From Citrobacter sp. Marseille-Q6884 (GTDB taxonomy: Bacteria; Pseudomonadota; Gammaproteobacteria; Enterobacterales; Enterobacteriaceae), in assembly GCF_945906775.1 (NCBI RefSeq), contig NZ_CAMDRE010000001.1, forward strand, positions 2,108,001-2,172,000: a stretch of DNA of 64,000 bases. Direction: 5' to 3'. Shown piece after piece: positions 1 through 7,199 of the stretch. The notes under the pieces were generated by a model. That model was not told the DNA's origin and ran no database searches. It saw nothing but the letters and a program-made list of their open reading frames with translations. Made by a program: the position numbers and the translations under genes. Position 1 is the first letter of the stretch. Each line of letters opens with the position of its first letter.

Positions 1-412
1 CGGAGGAGTCACCGCCAAATTCCGGGAACATATCCGTCCACGCTTCCACGTCGTACAGCGCACCCAGATTACGTCCATAATCAAAGGAACCGATGTCTTT
101 TAATTTCAGGCCAGCGAAGGCCAGACGTGTTTTTTGCTGGTTAGAATCGCTTTCGGCTTTATTACCCGCGAACTCGGCTTCCCAACGACCATATCCGGTT
201 AGTTGATCGTTAATTTGCGTTTCGCCTTTAAAGCCCATACGGATATAGCTCTGGTCGCCGTCTTTGCTGTCATAATCAGTCATGTAATGCATGGCTTTTA
301 CCTTGCCATACAAATCCAGTTTATTTCCGTTCTTGTTATACACTTCTGCTGCCTGCACGGATGCCGATGCAACAATACCCATCACCACTAATGCCAGAGT
401 GCTCTTTTTCAT
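1..412 (-). CDS. phoE: PhoE outer-membrane phosphoporin (5' part only)
   Basis: This is the N-terminal part (137 codons) of the phosphate-limitation porin PhoE, a trimeric anion-preferring beta-barrel; the rest lies beyond the left window edge. The protein starts MKKSTLALVVMGIVASASVQA, a signal peptide cleaved before AEVYNKNGNKLDLYGKV, the usual start of mature enterobacterial porins. The stretch DVEAWTDMFPEFGGDS is typical of PhoE. I chose the ATG at 412, preceded by an AGGAAT-type ribosome site; another in-frame ATG two codons upstream (418) is less likely by homology. The gene is divergent from proB, the standard phoE-proBA order in enterics. Expected regulator: PhoB, with a candidate box at 495-513. 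Confidence 0.95.
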   Translation of the reverse strand, partial: MKKSTLALVVMGIVASASVQAAEVYNKNGNKLDLYGKVKAMHYMTDYDSKDGDQSYIRMGFKGETQINDQLTGYGRWEAEFAGNKAESDSNQQKTRLAFAGLKLKDIGSFDYGRNLGALYDVEAWTDMFPEFGGDSS

Positions 413-494
413 TTTCATTCCTGATTTAAAGTACGCGCTACAATTTTCTGGGTGTGATCCCCGTTTAAAAACAGGATGGTTTTTAACGTCTGGT

Positions 495-513
495 AATGAA
501 CGTTTTATGACAA
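495..513 (-). promoter_or_regulatory. Candidate PhoB (pho) box upstream of phoE
   Basis: Read on the minus strand the site is TTGTCATAAAACGTTCATT: two TGTCAT/GTTCAT-like halves separated by an A-rich spacer with 11-base periodicity. This resembles the PhoB consensus of paired CTGTCAT repeats and lies about 85-100 bases upstream of the phoE start. The assignment rests on this resemblance and on the known PhoB control of phoE. Confidence 0.5.
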
Positions 514-701
514 AGTAAGAATATTTTTAAAAAAGGATGATTTTTTGTGTCTGTAATAAATGCGTCAAAGTCTGCCGCTACGCTTGCTGATCCTGCGCAA
601 TAAAATTTCATGCTTTGTGCGCTGCTTGTTGGCAACCGGGGCCAGTCCTGCTAAAACGTTCGTTTGATATCATTTTCCCCAATTTTGAATGGCAGAGAAT
701 C

Positions 702-1805
702 ATGAGTGACAGCCAGACGCTGGTGATAAAACTTGGCACCAGTGTGTTAACGGGCGGATCGCGCCGCCTGAACCGTGCCCACATCGTAGAACTGGTTCGC
801 CAGTGTGCGCAGCTACATGCCGCAGGGCATCGTATTGTTATCGTTACTTCAGGCGCCATTGCCGCCGGACGTGAGCATCTTGGTTATCCAGAACTCCCGG
901 CAACGATAGCGTCTAAACAGCTGCTGGCCGCGGTAGGGCAGAGCCGATTGATTCAACTGTGGGAACAGCTGTTTTCGATTTACGGTATTCATATCGGGCA
1001 GATGCTGCTGACGCGCGCGGATATGGAAGACAGAGAACGCTTCCTCAACGCACGCGATACGTTACGTGCACTGCTGGATAACAACATTGTTCCCGTTATT
1101 AATGAGAATGATGCGGTTGCGACGGCTGAAATTAAAGTCGGCGATAACGACAACCTCTCCGCACTGGCCGCGATTCTGGCTGGTGCCGATAAGCTGCTGC
1201 TGCTGACCGATCAGCAGGGCTTGTTCACCGCTGACCCGCGAACGAACCCGCAGGCAGAACTGATTAAAGATGTTTACGGTATTGATGATGCGCTGCGCGC
1301 CATTGCCGGGGACAGCGTTTCGGGCCTGGGAACGGGCGGTATGGGCACTAAGCTGCAGGCTGCCGACGTTGCCTGCCGCGCCGGTATCGACACCATTATT
1401 GCCGCAGGCAGCAAGCCAGGCGTTATCGGTGATGTGATGGAAGGCATTTCCGTTGGCACACGTTTTCATGCTCAGGCCTCTCCGCTGGAAAACCGTAAAC
1501 GCTGGATCTTCGGGGCTCCGCCTGCCGGGGAAATCAGCGTTGATGAGGGCGCAACCTCCGCGATTCTGGAGCGCGGCAGCTCGTTACTGCCCAAAGGCAT
1601 TAAAAGCGTGACAGGCAACTTCTCTCGTGGTGAAGTGATCCGCATCTGCAACCTGGAAGGGCGTGATATTGCCCACGGCGTTACCCGCTATAACAGCGAC
1701 GCGCTGCGCCGTATTGCCGGACACCACTCTCAACAGATCGACGCGATCCTTGGCTATGAATATGGCCCGGTTGCCGTCCATCGCGATGACATGATCACCC
1801 GTTAA
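702..1805 (+). CDS. proB: Glutamate 5-kinase
   Basis: ProB phosphorylates glutamate to gamma-glutamyl phosphate, the first and feedback-inhibited step of proline synthesis in the cytoplasm. The 367-residue product has the amino-acid kinase domain first (VIKLGTSVLTGG near residue 8, TSGAIAAG near 50, NENDAVAT near 134, GTGGMGTKLQAA near 211) and a C-terminal PUA domain (about 275-367). Length equals the E. coli enzyme. The ATG at 702 gives the conserved MSDSQTLVIKLG start; a longer reading from 615 would add an unconserved leader. proA follows after 11 bases, so the two form an operon, and the enzymes act as a complex that channels the labile intermediate. Confidence 0.98.
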   Translation: MSDSQTLVIKLGTSVLTGGSRRLNRAHIVELVRQCAQLHAAGHRIVIVTSGAIAAGREHLGYPELPATIASKQLLAAVGQSRLIQLWEQLFSIYGIHIGQMLLTRADMEDRERFLNARDTLRALLDNNIVPVINENDAVATAEIKVGDNDNLSALAAILAGADKLLLLTDQQGLFTADPRTNPQAELIKDVYGIDDALRAIAGDSVSGLGTGGMGTKLQAADVACRAGIDTIIAAGSKPGVIGDVMEGISVGTRFHAQASPLENRKRWIFGAPPAGEISVDEGATSAILERGSSLLPKGIKSVTGNFSRGEVIRICNLEGRDIAHGVTRYNSDALRRIAGHHSQQIDAILGYEYGPVAVHRDDMITR

Positions 1806-1816
1806 GGAGCAGGCAT

Positions 1817-3070
1817 ATGCTGGAACAAATGGGCATTGCTGCCAAAGCAGCGTCATATAAGCTGGCGCTACTCTCCAGCCGCGAAAAAAACCGCGTGCTG
1901 GAAAAAATTGCTGATGAACTGGAAGCGCAAACGGAAAGCATCCTCAGCGCGAACGTACAGGACGTTGCCGAGGCGCGTGAAAACGGCCTGAGCGACGCGA
2001 TGCTCGACCGTCTGGCGCTGACGCCTGCGCGTCTGAAGGCCATCGCTGACGACGTGCGCCAGGTGTGTAATCTTGCCGATCCGGTCGGGCAGGTGATGGA
2101 TGGGGGGTTGCTGGATAGCGGCCTGCGTCTGGAGCGTCGTCGTGTGCCGCTGGGCGTGATTGGCGTGATTTATGAAGCTCGCCCTAACGTGACCGTTGAT
2201 GTTGCCTCTCTGTGCCTGAAAACCGGCAATGCGGCGATCCTGCGTGGCGGGAAAGAGACTTACCGTACGAATGCGGCGACCGTCGCGGTGATCCAACAGG
2301 CGCTGAAAGCGTGCGGCTTACCTGCTGCGGCCGTGCAGTCGATTGATAACCCGGATCGCGCGCTGGTCAGTGAAATGCTGCGTATGGATAAGTACATCGA
2401 TATGTTGATTCCTCGCGGTGGCGCGGGGCTGCACAAGCTGTGCCGCGAACAGTCAACGATCCCGGTGATTACCGGCGGTATCGGCGTCTGCCATATCTAT
2501 GTGGATGACAGCGCAGAGATCGACCCGGCGCTGAAGATTATCGTCAATGCCAAAACTCAGCGCCCGAGCACCTGCAATACCGTTGAAACGCTGCTGGTGC
2601 ATCAGGATATCGCCGGACGTTTTCTGCCTGCACTGAGCCAACAGATGGCGAAAAGCGGTGTGACGTTGCATGCCGATGCAACGGCGCTGACGGCGCTGCA
2701 AGCGGGACCGGCCAACGTAGTGGCGGTGAAAGCCGAAGAGTACGACGACGAGTTTCTGTCGTTGGATCTGAACGTGAAAATCGTCACTGACCTGGATGAT
2801 GCTATTGCGCATATTCGTGAACATGGCACTCAGCATTCCGACGCGATTCTGACGCGCACGCTGCGTAATGCCGATCGTTTCGTGAATGAGGTGGATTCTT
2901 CTGCAGTATACGTGAATGCCTCCACCCGTTTCACCGACGGCGGCCAGTTTGGACTCGGCGCTGAAGTGGCGGTGAGCACGCAAAAATTGCACGCGCGCGG
3001 TCCGATGGGACTGGAAGCACTGACCACCTACAAGTGGGTCGGCTTCGGTGATGACACAATTCGTGCATAA
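1817..3070 (+). CDS. proA: Gamma-glutamyl phosphate reductase
   Basis: ProA uses NADPH to reduce gamma-glutamyl phosphate to glutamate semialdehyde, which cyclises toward proline. The 417-residue protein belongs to the aldehyde dehydrogenase superfamily. The catalytic cysteine lies in the conserved AKTQRPSTCNTVETLL segment (about residues 236-251), and GVIYEARPNVTVDVASLCLK (about 112-131) belongs to the cofactor-binding half. Length matches the enterobacterial enzyme. It starts at ATG 1817 after an AAGGAG ribosome site in the proB-proA gap. No damage is seen. A hairpin that may end the operon follows at 3077-3131. Confidence 0.98.
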   Translation: MLEQMGIAAKAASYKLALLSSREKNRVLEKIADELEAQTESILSANVQDVAEARENGLSDAMLDRLALTPARLKAIADDVRQVCNLADPVGQVMDGGLLDSGLRLERRRVPLGVIGVIYEARPNVTVDVASLCLKTGNAAILRGGKETYRTNAATVAVIQQALKACGLPAAAVQSIDNPDRALVSEMLRMDKYIDMLIPRGGAGLHKLCREQSTIPVITGGIGVCHIYVDDSAEIDPALKIIVNAKTQRPSTCNTVETLLVHQDIAGRFLPALSQQMAKSGVTLHADATALTALQAGPANVVAVKAEEYDDEFLSLDLNVKIVTDLDDAIAHIREHGTQHSDAILTRTLRNADRFVNEVDSSAVYVNASTRFTDGGQFGLGAEVAVSTQKLHARGPMGLEALTTYKWVGFGDDTIRA

Positions 3071-3076
3071 TTAAGT

Positions 3077-3131
3077 CCGGGTGATGCAAAAATAGGCGTT
3101 TGATTCGCAAGGCCATTGACGCATCGCCCGG
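3077..3131. repeat. REP-like hairpin after proA
   Basis: CCGGGTGATGC at 3077-3087 pairs with GCATCGCCCGG at 3121-3131 with one G-T-type mismatch, leaving an interior of 33 bases that holds a weaker stem. The GC-rich, gene-distal placement resembles enterobacterial REP/BIME elements that stabilise or end transcripts. There is no T-run, so it is not a clear intrinsic terminator. Confidence 0.5.
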
Positions 3132-3184
3132 TTAGTTTTAACCTTCTACCCCGTGTTCACCTTCGTGAGCATGTCCTTATCAGG

Positions 3185-3260
3185 GCCGATATAGCTCAGT
3201 TGGTAGAGCAGCGCATTCGTAATGCGAAGGTCGTAGGTTCGACTCCTATTATCGGCACCA
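3185..3260 (+). tRNA. thrW: tRNA-Thr (anticodon CGU)
   Basis: A 76-base gene beginning GCCGATATAGCTCAG, with the anticodon loop reading TTCGTAA (CGU), a T-arm GGTTCGACTCC and an encoded CCA end; it matches E. coli thrW from memory. It lies between proA and an integrase. thrW is the known attachment gene of P22 and the site of the CP4-6 island in E. coli K-12. Its 3' part is duplicated at 23704-23748, and a decayed look-alike occurs at 27596-27616. Confidence 0.98.
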
Positions 3261-3289
3261 TTCAAGCACCTCTCAAAGTCTACTCAAGT
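3244..3289 (+). other. Left attachment site (attL) at the thrW 3' end
   Basis: TCCTATTATCGGCACCATTC and the following bases through AAGTCTACTCAAGT recur at 23704-23748 with one missing G and one C-to-T change. The repeat begins inside the T-arm of thrW and extends about 29 bases beyond the CCA end. Insertion at this site therefore rebuilt an intact tRNA gene. Together with the adjacent integrase this defines the left end of the 20.5-kb element. Confidence 0.9.
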
Positions 3290-3373
3290 CTACTAAAAGC
3301 CCGTATACTCTAGCTTTAACACTCTCGATAGTATCTTGTCGTCTACTGACATATCCCAAAATCTACACATCGT

Positions 3374-3423
3374 TGGGGGTACATTCGGGGGTATGTGCTG
3401 TTCGGTCTGCTGGAGATACCCCC
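3374..3423. repeat. Candidate integrase arm-type sites (GGGGGTA)
   Basis: TGGGGGTA occurs twice (3374 and 3385) as a close direct repeat, and TACCCCC occurs at 3417-3423 in inverse orientation, all between attL and the integrase start. A nearly identical pair lies inside the right end at 23622-23644, and one more copy lies after the second att site near 23850. Recurrence only beside att sites suggests binding sites for the integrase N-terminal domain or for Xis. Confidence 0.55.
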
Positions 3424-3426
3424 AAA

Positions 3427-4641
3427 ATGAAACTTAATGCCCGCCAGGTCGATACCACCAAGCCGAAGGATAAACCGTATAAGCTTGCTGACGGTGGCGG
3501 CCTTTACCTCCTCGTTAACCCTAACGGAGCTAAATACTGGCGGCTCAAGTACCGGGTTGCGGGGAAAGAGAAATTGCTCGCCTTGGGGGTGTATCCAGAC
3601 GTTACCTTAGCTGATGCCCGAGCTAAACGAGACGAGGCAAAAAGGGGTATCGCTGGGGGTATAGATCCCAACGAAGCAAAGCGTGAAGAAAAGGCAACTC
3701 GCGAAGCGCAGATAAACAATACATTTCAGGATCTCGCGACTGAGTGGCATTCGAGCAAACTCAAAAAATGGTCTGCTGGATACGCTTCGGACATTATGGA
3801 AGCGTTTAATAAAGACGTATTCCCATATATTGGTAAGAAGCCAATCGCCGAAATCAAACCCCTAGAGCTGTTAAATGTCCTTCGCCGTATGGAAGGGCGT
3901 GGGGCAACAGAGAAAGCAAAAAAAGTGCGGCAGCGTTGCGGCGAGGTTTTCCGTTATGCCATCGTTACTGGCAGGGCTGAATATAACCCAGCCCCGGATC
4001 TCACTAGTGCCATGCAGGGACATGAATCCAACCACTATCCTTTCCTGAATGCGCCAGAGCTTCCAGCATTTTTTGAGGCGCTATCACGCTATTCAGGTAG
4101 TGAGCTGGTGGTGTTGGCTGCACGCTTGCTCATCATTACCGGCCTCAGAACAGGGGAATTACGCGGGGCATCGTGGCAAGAAATCGATGACTATGCCGCT
4201 GTATGGGAAATCCCCGCTGAACGCATGAAGATGCGCCGTCCACACATAGTCCCTTTATCGCAGCAAGCGTTATCCATAATTGCGCGCATCCGTGAAATCA
4301 CTGGTAGATACCCGCTTATGTTCCCTGGGCGTAACGATCCACGGAGGACTATGAGTGAGGCCAGCATTAACCAAGTATTTAAGCGGATTGGGTATGCCGG
4401 GAAAGTAACAGGGCATGGCTTCCGCCACACAATGAGCACTATCCTTCACGAGCAAGGCTACAACACTGCGTGGATTGAAACGCAGCTGGCACACGTCGAT
4501 AAAAACTCTATCCGGGGAACATACAACCATGCCCAGTATCTGGACGGCCGTCGGGAGATGCTTCAGTGGTATGCCGACTATATGGGGGCGCTGGAGAAAG
4601 GTGAGAATGTGATCCATGGTAAGTTCGATAAATCTGCTTAG
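3427..4641 (+). CDS. P4-type tyrosine integrase
   Basis: This site-specific tyrosine recombinase is expected to integrate and excise the element at thrW. The 404-residue protein has the N-terminal arm-binding domain (DUF4102 type; MKLNARQVD, KLADGGGLYLLVNPNGAKYW), a SAM-like core-binding domain (about 100-180), and a C-terminal catalytic domain. Visible catalytic residues are Arg in TGLRTGELRGASW (about 239), His/Arg in HGFRHT (about 333), and Tyr in SIRGTYNHAQYL (about 362). Start ATG 3427 is conserved in this family (MKLNARQVD); the frame stays open upstream to 3373 but covers the arm-site repeats. The broken integrase at 24424 shares the same first residues. Confidence 0.95.
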   Translation: MKLNARQVDTTKPKDKPYKLADGGGLYLLVNPNGAKYWRLKYRVAGKEKLLALGVYPDVTLADARAKRDEAKRGIAGGIDPNEAKREEKATREAQINNTFQDLATEWHSSKLKKWSAGYASDIMEAFNKDVFPYIGKKPIAEIKPLELLNVLRRMEGRGATEKAKKVRQRCGEVFRYAIVTGRAEYNPAPDLTSAMQGHESNHYPFLNAPELPAFFEALSRYSGSELVVLAARLLIITGLRTGELRGASWQEIDDYAAVWEIPAERMKMRRPHIVPLSQQALSIIARIREITGRYPLMFPGRNDPRRTMSEASINQVFKRIGYAGKVTGHGFRHTMSTILHEQGYNTAWIETQLAHVDKNSIRGTYNHAQYLDGRREMLQWYADYMGALEKGENVIHGKFDKSA

Positions 4642-4700
4642 GTGTATGGATAGACAGTATTTGTAGACCGGAGTAGACTTCAATGAACAAATAAAGAATA

Positions 4701-4756
4701 GGCTATGTCTAGGCTGATCCCCGAAAACTCGTACACCTCTGCGGGCTGACATAGCC
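4701..4756. promoter_or_regulatory. Inverted repeat between integrase and 4786 gene
   Basis: GGCTATGTC (4701-4709) and GACATAGCC (4748-4756) are perfect 9-base inverse copies 38 bases apart in the gap after the integrase. It may be a terminator stem or an operator for the next gene; no T-run follows, so an operator or processing hairpin is more likely. Confidence 0.4.
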
Positions 4757-4785
4757 CCCAAAATCAGAGGGCGCGAGGTGGCGTT

Positions 4786-5106
4786 ATGTTAGATATCGCT
4801 GAAGTGCTCAAAGCACGAGAAAATGAGTTTATCAGTTTAAGAGAATTGATTACTCGTATCAGACTACAGCAACCACATGTCAGTGAATCCGATATCGCAA
4901 GTTTTCTTTACATTGAAAACAGTAATAGAGAGCTCCCTGAGTGGGTGAAGCAAGGTATTGCAAGCACGATTGAAGGAACCGATGGTGGATACCAGGATTC
5001 AGAATTGGTAACTCTCCTGAAAGTTATTCATGAGGAAGGGCATATGCCTGAGGTGACTCCACCACCTGAGCCTCCTATGGACTTCGATGATGATATTCCA
5101 TTCTAG
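4786..5106 (+). CDS. Small protein ending in a perfect SSB C-terminal tail
   Basis: A 106-residue soluble protein I do not recognise over its first 90 residues, which are mostly predicted helical (EVLKARENEFISLRELITRI, SESDIASFLYIEN). The last residues read EPPMDFDDDIPF, which matches the C-terminal tail of E. coli SSB as I recall it, the peptide that docks RecQ, PriA, Exo I, RecO, the polymerase chi subunit and others. The body is not an OB fold, and the element has its own ssb at 11978. Inference: it recruits or sequesters SSB partners of the host. It starts at ATG 4786 after GAGGTGG; the next gene begins 17 bases downstream after its own GGAGG site, so the two are probably co-transcribed. 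Confidence 0.8.
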   Translation: MLDIAEVLKARENEFISLRELITRIRLQQPHVSESDIASFLYIENSNRELPEWVKQGIASTIEGTDGGYQDSELVTLLKVIHEEGHMPEVTPPPEPPMDFDDDIPF

Positions 5107-5123
5107 ATCTGGAGGTTAATGTT

Positions 5124-5582
5124 ATGGCGGGATGGGGACAGCCGGTGAAAGACCATTGGTCAGCACCAGCATTTGATACTTATGGCTTTAGGCGCTCCGA
5201 GTTGAAGCAGTTAGCGGATAAGCTTGGAATTGACCTTTCAACTCCTCTTGAGGAGGTTAAGCCCACACCACTGAATGGTGTTGAGCAAAAACCACTTAGT
5301 GAAGCTGATGTTGAGATCCTGAAAATGGAAATTGACACGCTTAAAAAGCAGGTTAGAAAGCTCGAAAATGAACGCCCTATTTTAATTAGCAGGTATCGGG
5401 AAGATGACCCTCTATACCTTGCGATTAAAATTCGGAACCAAGAATGGGCAAAGTACGATCCTGAGAATGATAGGCAAACAAGAGGCAACCAAACAGCGAT
5501 TGTGAAAGACCTGGAGGATAAGGGTTTTTCGAATGTCCAGGCCAAAGCAATCGAAATGGTCGCCTGCCCAATTAAACGTTAA
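5124..5582 (+). CDS. Coiled-coil protein of unknown function
   Basis: A 152-residue soluble protein without a recognised family. The N-terminal part (residues 15-45) is followed by a clear coiled coil (SEADVEILKMEIDTLKKQVR, about 58-85) and a C-terminal helical part with DDPLYLAIKIRNQEWAKYDP (about 94-113). No signal peptide, membrane segment or catalytic motif is seen. It starts at ATG 5124 with a strong GGAGG site and follows the SSB-tail protein by 17 bases, so the pair is probably co-transcribed behind the integrase. Role in the element unknown. Confidence 0.75.
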   Translation: MAGWGQPVKDHWSAPAFDTYGFRRSELKQLADKLGIDLSTPLEEVKPTPLNGVEQKPLSEADVEILKMEIDTLKKQVRKLENERPILISRYREDDPLYLAIKIRNQEWAKYDPENDRQTRGNQTAIVKDLEDKGFSNVQAKAIEMVACPIKR

Positions 5583-5591
5583 GCAATTAAC

Positions 5592-5763
5592 ACCCTCATG
5601 GATTATGCAGCATGATGCTTACCCTCAGGGTGAAAATGAAATTTTATCCGTACCCTCAGGTCAGCACCTGGCTTACCCTGAGGGTACAATTACAAATAGA
5701 TCCGCCGATTACCCTTAGCCCTTAGGGTTTATGATCAAGAAAAATCCCTCATGCCTGAGGGTA
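5592..5763. repeat. Cluster of TACCCTNAGGGTA palindromes upstream of alpA-like gene
   Basis: Within 172 noncoding bases there are at least five full or half copies of a palindrome: TACCCTCAGGGT at 5620, TACCCTCAGGT at 5651, TACCCTGAGGGTA at 5674 (perfect), TACCCTTAG/CCCTTAGGGT at 5710-5728, and CCTGAGGGTA at 5754, plus a weak CACCCTCAT at 5591. The last copy sits just before the AT-rich stretch upstream of 5831. The arrangement suggests operators for a dimeric repressor or a replication/partition site. Confidence 0.75.
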
Positions 5764-5830
5764 TGATTTTTTTAGCTTTTTTCATGCCATCATTTATCTC
5801 GTAAACCGCAATAGACGTTACGAGGTAAAC

Positions 5831-6028
5831 ATGTCTCAGTCATTAATTCGATTCGCCGAAGTACAAAAGCGCACTGGTTACAGTAAGGCGTGGTTGTATC
5901 GCCTGATGAGCCAGCAGCGTTTCCCCGCAGCTATTAAAATTGGCTCTCGCTCAATTGCTTTTATCGAAAGTGAAATTGATGAGTGGATCAATCAGCGTAT
6001 CGCTGAATCACGTGGTGAGGTGGCCTAA
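5831..6028 (+). CDS. AlpA-family transcriptional regulator
   Basis: A 65-residue winged-helix/MerR-like DNA-binding protein of the AlpA type, which in P4-like elements and cryptic prophages activates excision or early genes. The helix-turn-helix reads IRFAEVQKRTGYSKAWLYRL (about 6-25), followed by the family pattern FPAAIKIGSRSIAFIESEID and EWI. Length is normal for AlpA. It starts at ATG 5831 with an ACGAGGT ribosome site and lies directly behind the TACCCTNAGGGTA palindromes, which may be its own operators. Its stop overlaps the start of the next gene by one base. Confidence 0.9.
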   Translation: MSQSLIRFAEVQKRTGYSKAWLYRLMSQQRFPAAIKIGSRSIAFIESEIDEWINQRIAESRGEVA

Positions 6029-6471
6029 TGAAAATGGAAAACGCCCGTGCCACCGAGCGTCATATCGAGCTGGAACAAACCTCTGCGCAAATGGATATTG
6101 CTGACAGTAATGATATCCAGCGAAGCGGAACAAAGCCAGTCCCCAAAAAGCATAAAGCCCGTTTGCTTATCCTGCGTTCCGGCGTATCAGGTATTACTGA
6201 GAATGAGATATTGCGCTATTGCCGCTTATCCTCTGGCCGGAACTACCTTACAGATCTGGAGCGCCGCCTTGATATCCAGTTTGAGCGCATTGATGAAGCC
6301 AACCCTGATGGCATCGGAAGCCATTATCGTTACCGCTTCATTAAACGTGCTGACGTACACAAGGTGATTGCTCTAGTTAATTCAAATTCCACCATTAACG
6401 GCCATCAGCCGCTAAGCCAGGTGGATGTTGCCGATATTCTGAAACTGTACCCGGACAACGCTACCGAATAA
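6028..6471 (+). CDS. Hypothetical island protein downstream of alpA
   Basis: A 147-residue cytoplasmic protein of unknown function. Residues about 38-110 (KHKARLLILRSGVSGITENE followed by ILRYCRLSSGRNYLTDLERR) resemble a winged-helix fold of the kind found in phage Roi/Cox-type helper proteins, but I cannot name a family. The C-terminal part (LSQVDVADILKLYPDN) is helical. Translation is coupled to the alpA-like gene (TAATG overlap) and the next gene follows after 11 bases. It is probably a DNA-binding accessory protein of the element; this is inference from position and fold impression only. Confidence 0.7.
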   Translation: MKMENARATERHIELEQTSAQMDIADSNDIQRSGTKPVPKKHKARLLILRSGVSGITENEILRYCRLSSGRNYLTDLERRLDIQFERIDEANPDGIGSHYRYRFIKRADVHKVIALVNSNSTINGHQPLSQVDVADILKLYPDNATE

Positions 6472-6482
6472 GGAAAATACTG

Positions 6483-7199
6483 ATGAAAAATAATATGACC
6501 TTAGCCGGTCAGGGCCTCGCTCACCCTGAAGCCAGCCAGAACGACATTTTAATTAATCACAAATCCGAGCCGCGCATTGATTCCCGCGTCATTTCAGACC
6601 GCGCCGGAATACAGCGTGAAAGCCTGGCCGCGACGATTAAATCGCACCAGGACAGATTGCGTGAGCTGGGATCGCTGCCTCGTCAGTCCCTTAAAGAATT
6701 ACCCGATTTGAAATCGGGAAAATCAGGCCGCAAGCGCGGGCGTCCTGAGATTAGCTATCTGCTGAATGAGCCTCAACTCGACTATCTACTGCGTATCATC
6801 CGTGGGCGTGATCCTGAGCGTGTTAACCAGTTCAAGCTGGATGTCACTAAGGCATTCACGAATCGTCGCGCCACTCAGCCAGTACGCCGTGAATATCTGC
6901 CCGGTTATCACGAAAGCCGTGACGGTCTGAAGGCGCTGGGCGCGCAGCGTCACCACTATATCAATCTGGCGCGCGCTGAAAACCGCGTTGCTGGCCTGTC
7001 AGATGGCGAGCGTGGCTCCGCTGATGCGCAGCAGCTGGGCGTACTGATCGTTATGCAGAAGATTGAGCAGTCCGCATTTCAGGAAGCGATTAACAATGGT
7101 ATGACCCCGACAGAAGCGGTGAGGGAGGTAGCTAAGCGTATGGATGCGTTCGCCAGTCTTATGAGTGGTAATGCCTCTCTGGGGTTGAACCATGCGTAA
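6483..7199 (+). CDS. Rha-like phage regulatory protein
   Basis: A 238-residue protein whose middle (KSGKSGRKRGRPEISYLLNE, then PQLDYLLRIIRG and VNQFKLDVTKAFTNRR; about 78-130) fits the phage Rha (pRha) domain, found in lambdoid phages and satellites and thought to act in regulation or interference. Before it is a basic linker with a GRKRGRP AT-hook-like stretch; after it is an unrecognised helical region (about 150-230). Start ATG 6483 follows AAGGAAAAT. Its last codons overlap the ATG at 7192 of the Ash-type frame. Domain call from motif resemblance only. Confidence 0.7.
   Translation: MKNNMTLAGQGLAHPEASQNDILINHKSEPRIDSRVISDRAGIQRESLAATIKSHQDRLRELGSLPRQSLKELPDLKSGKSGRKRGRPEISYLLNEPQLDYLLRIIRGRDPERVNQFKLDVTKAFTNRRATQPVRREYLPGYHESRDGLKALGAQRHHYINLARAENRVAGLSDGERGSADAQQLGVLIVMQKIEQSAFQEAINNGMTPTEAVREVAKRMDAFASLMSGNASLGLNHA

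Noticed and set aside
2453..2992. 179-codon minus-strand frame inside proA
   Set aside because: Shadow of an intact conserved gene; no start site and no recognisable product.
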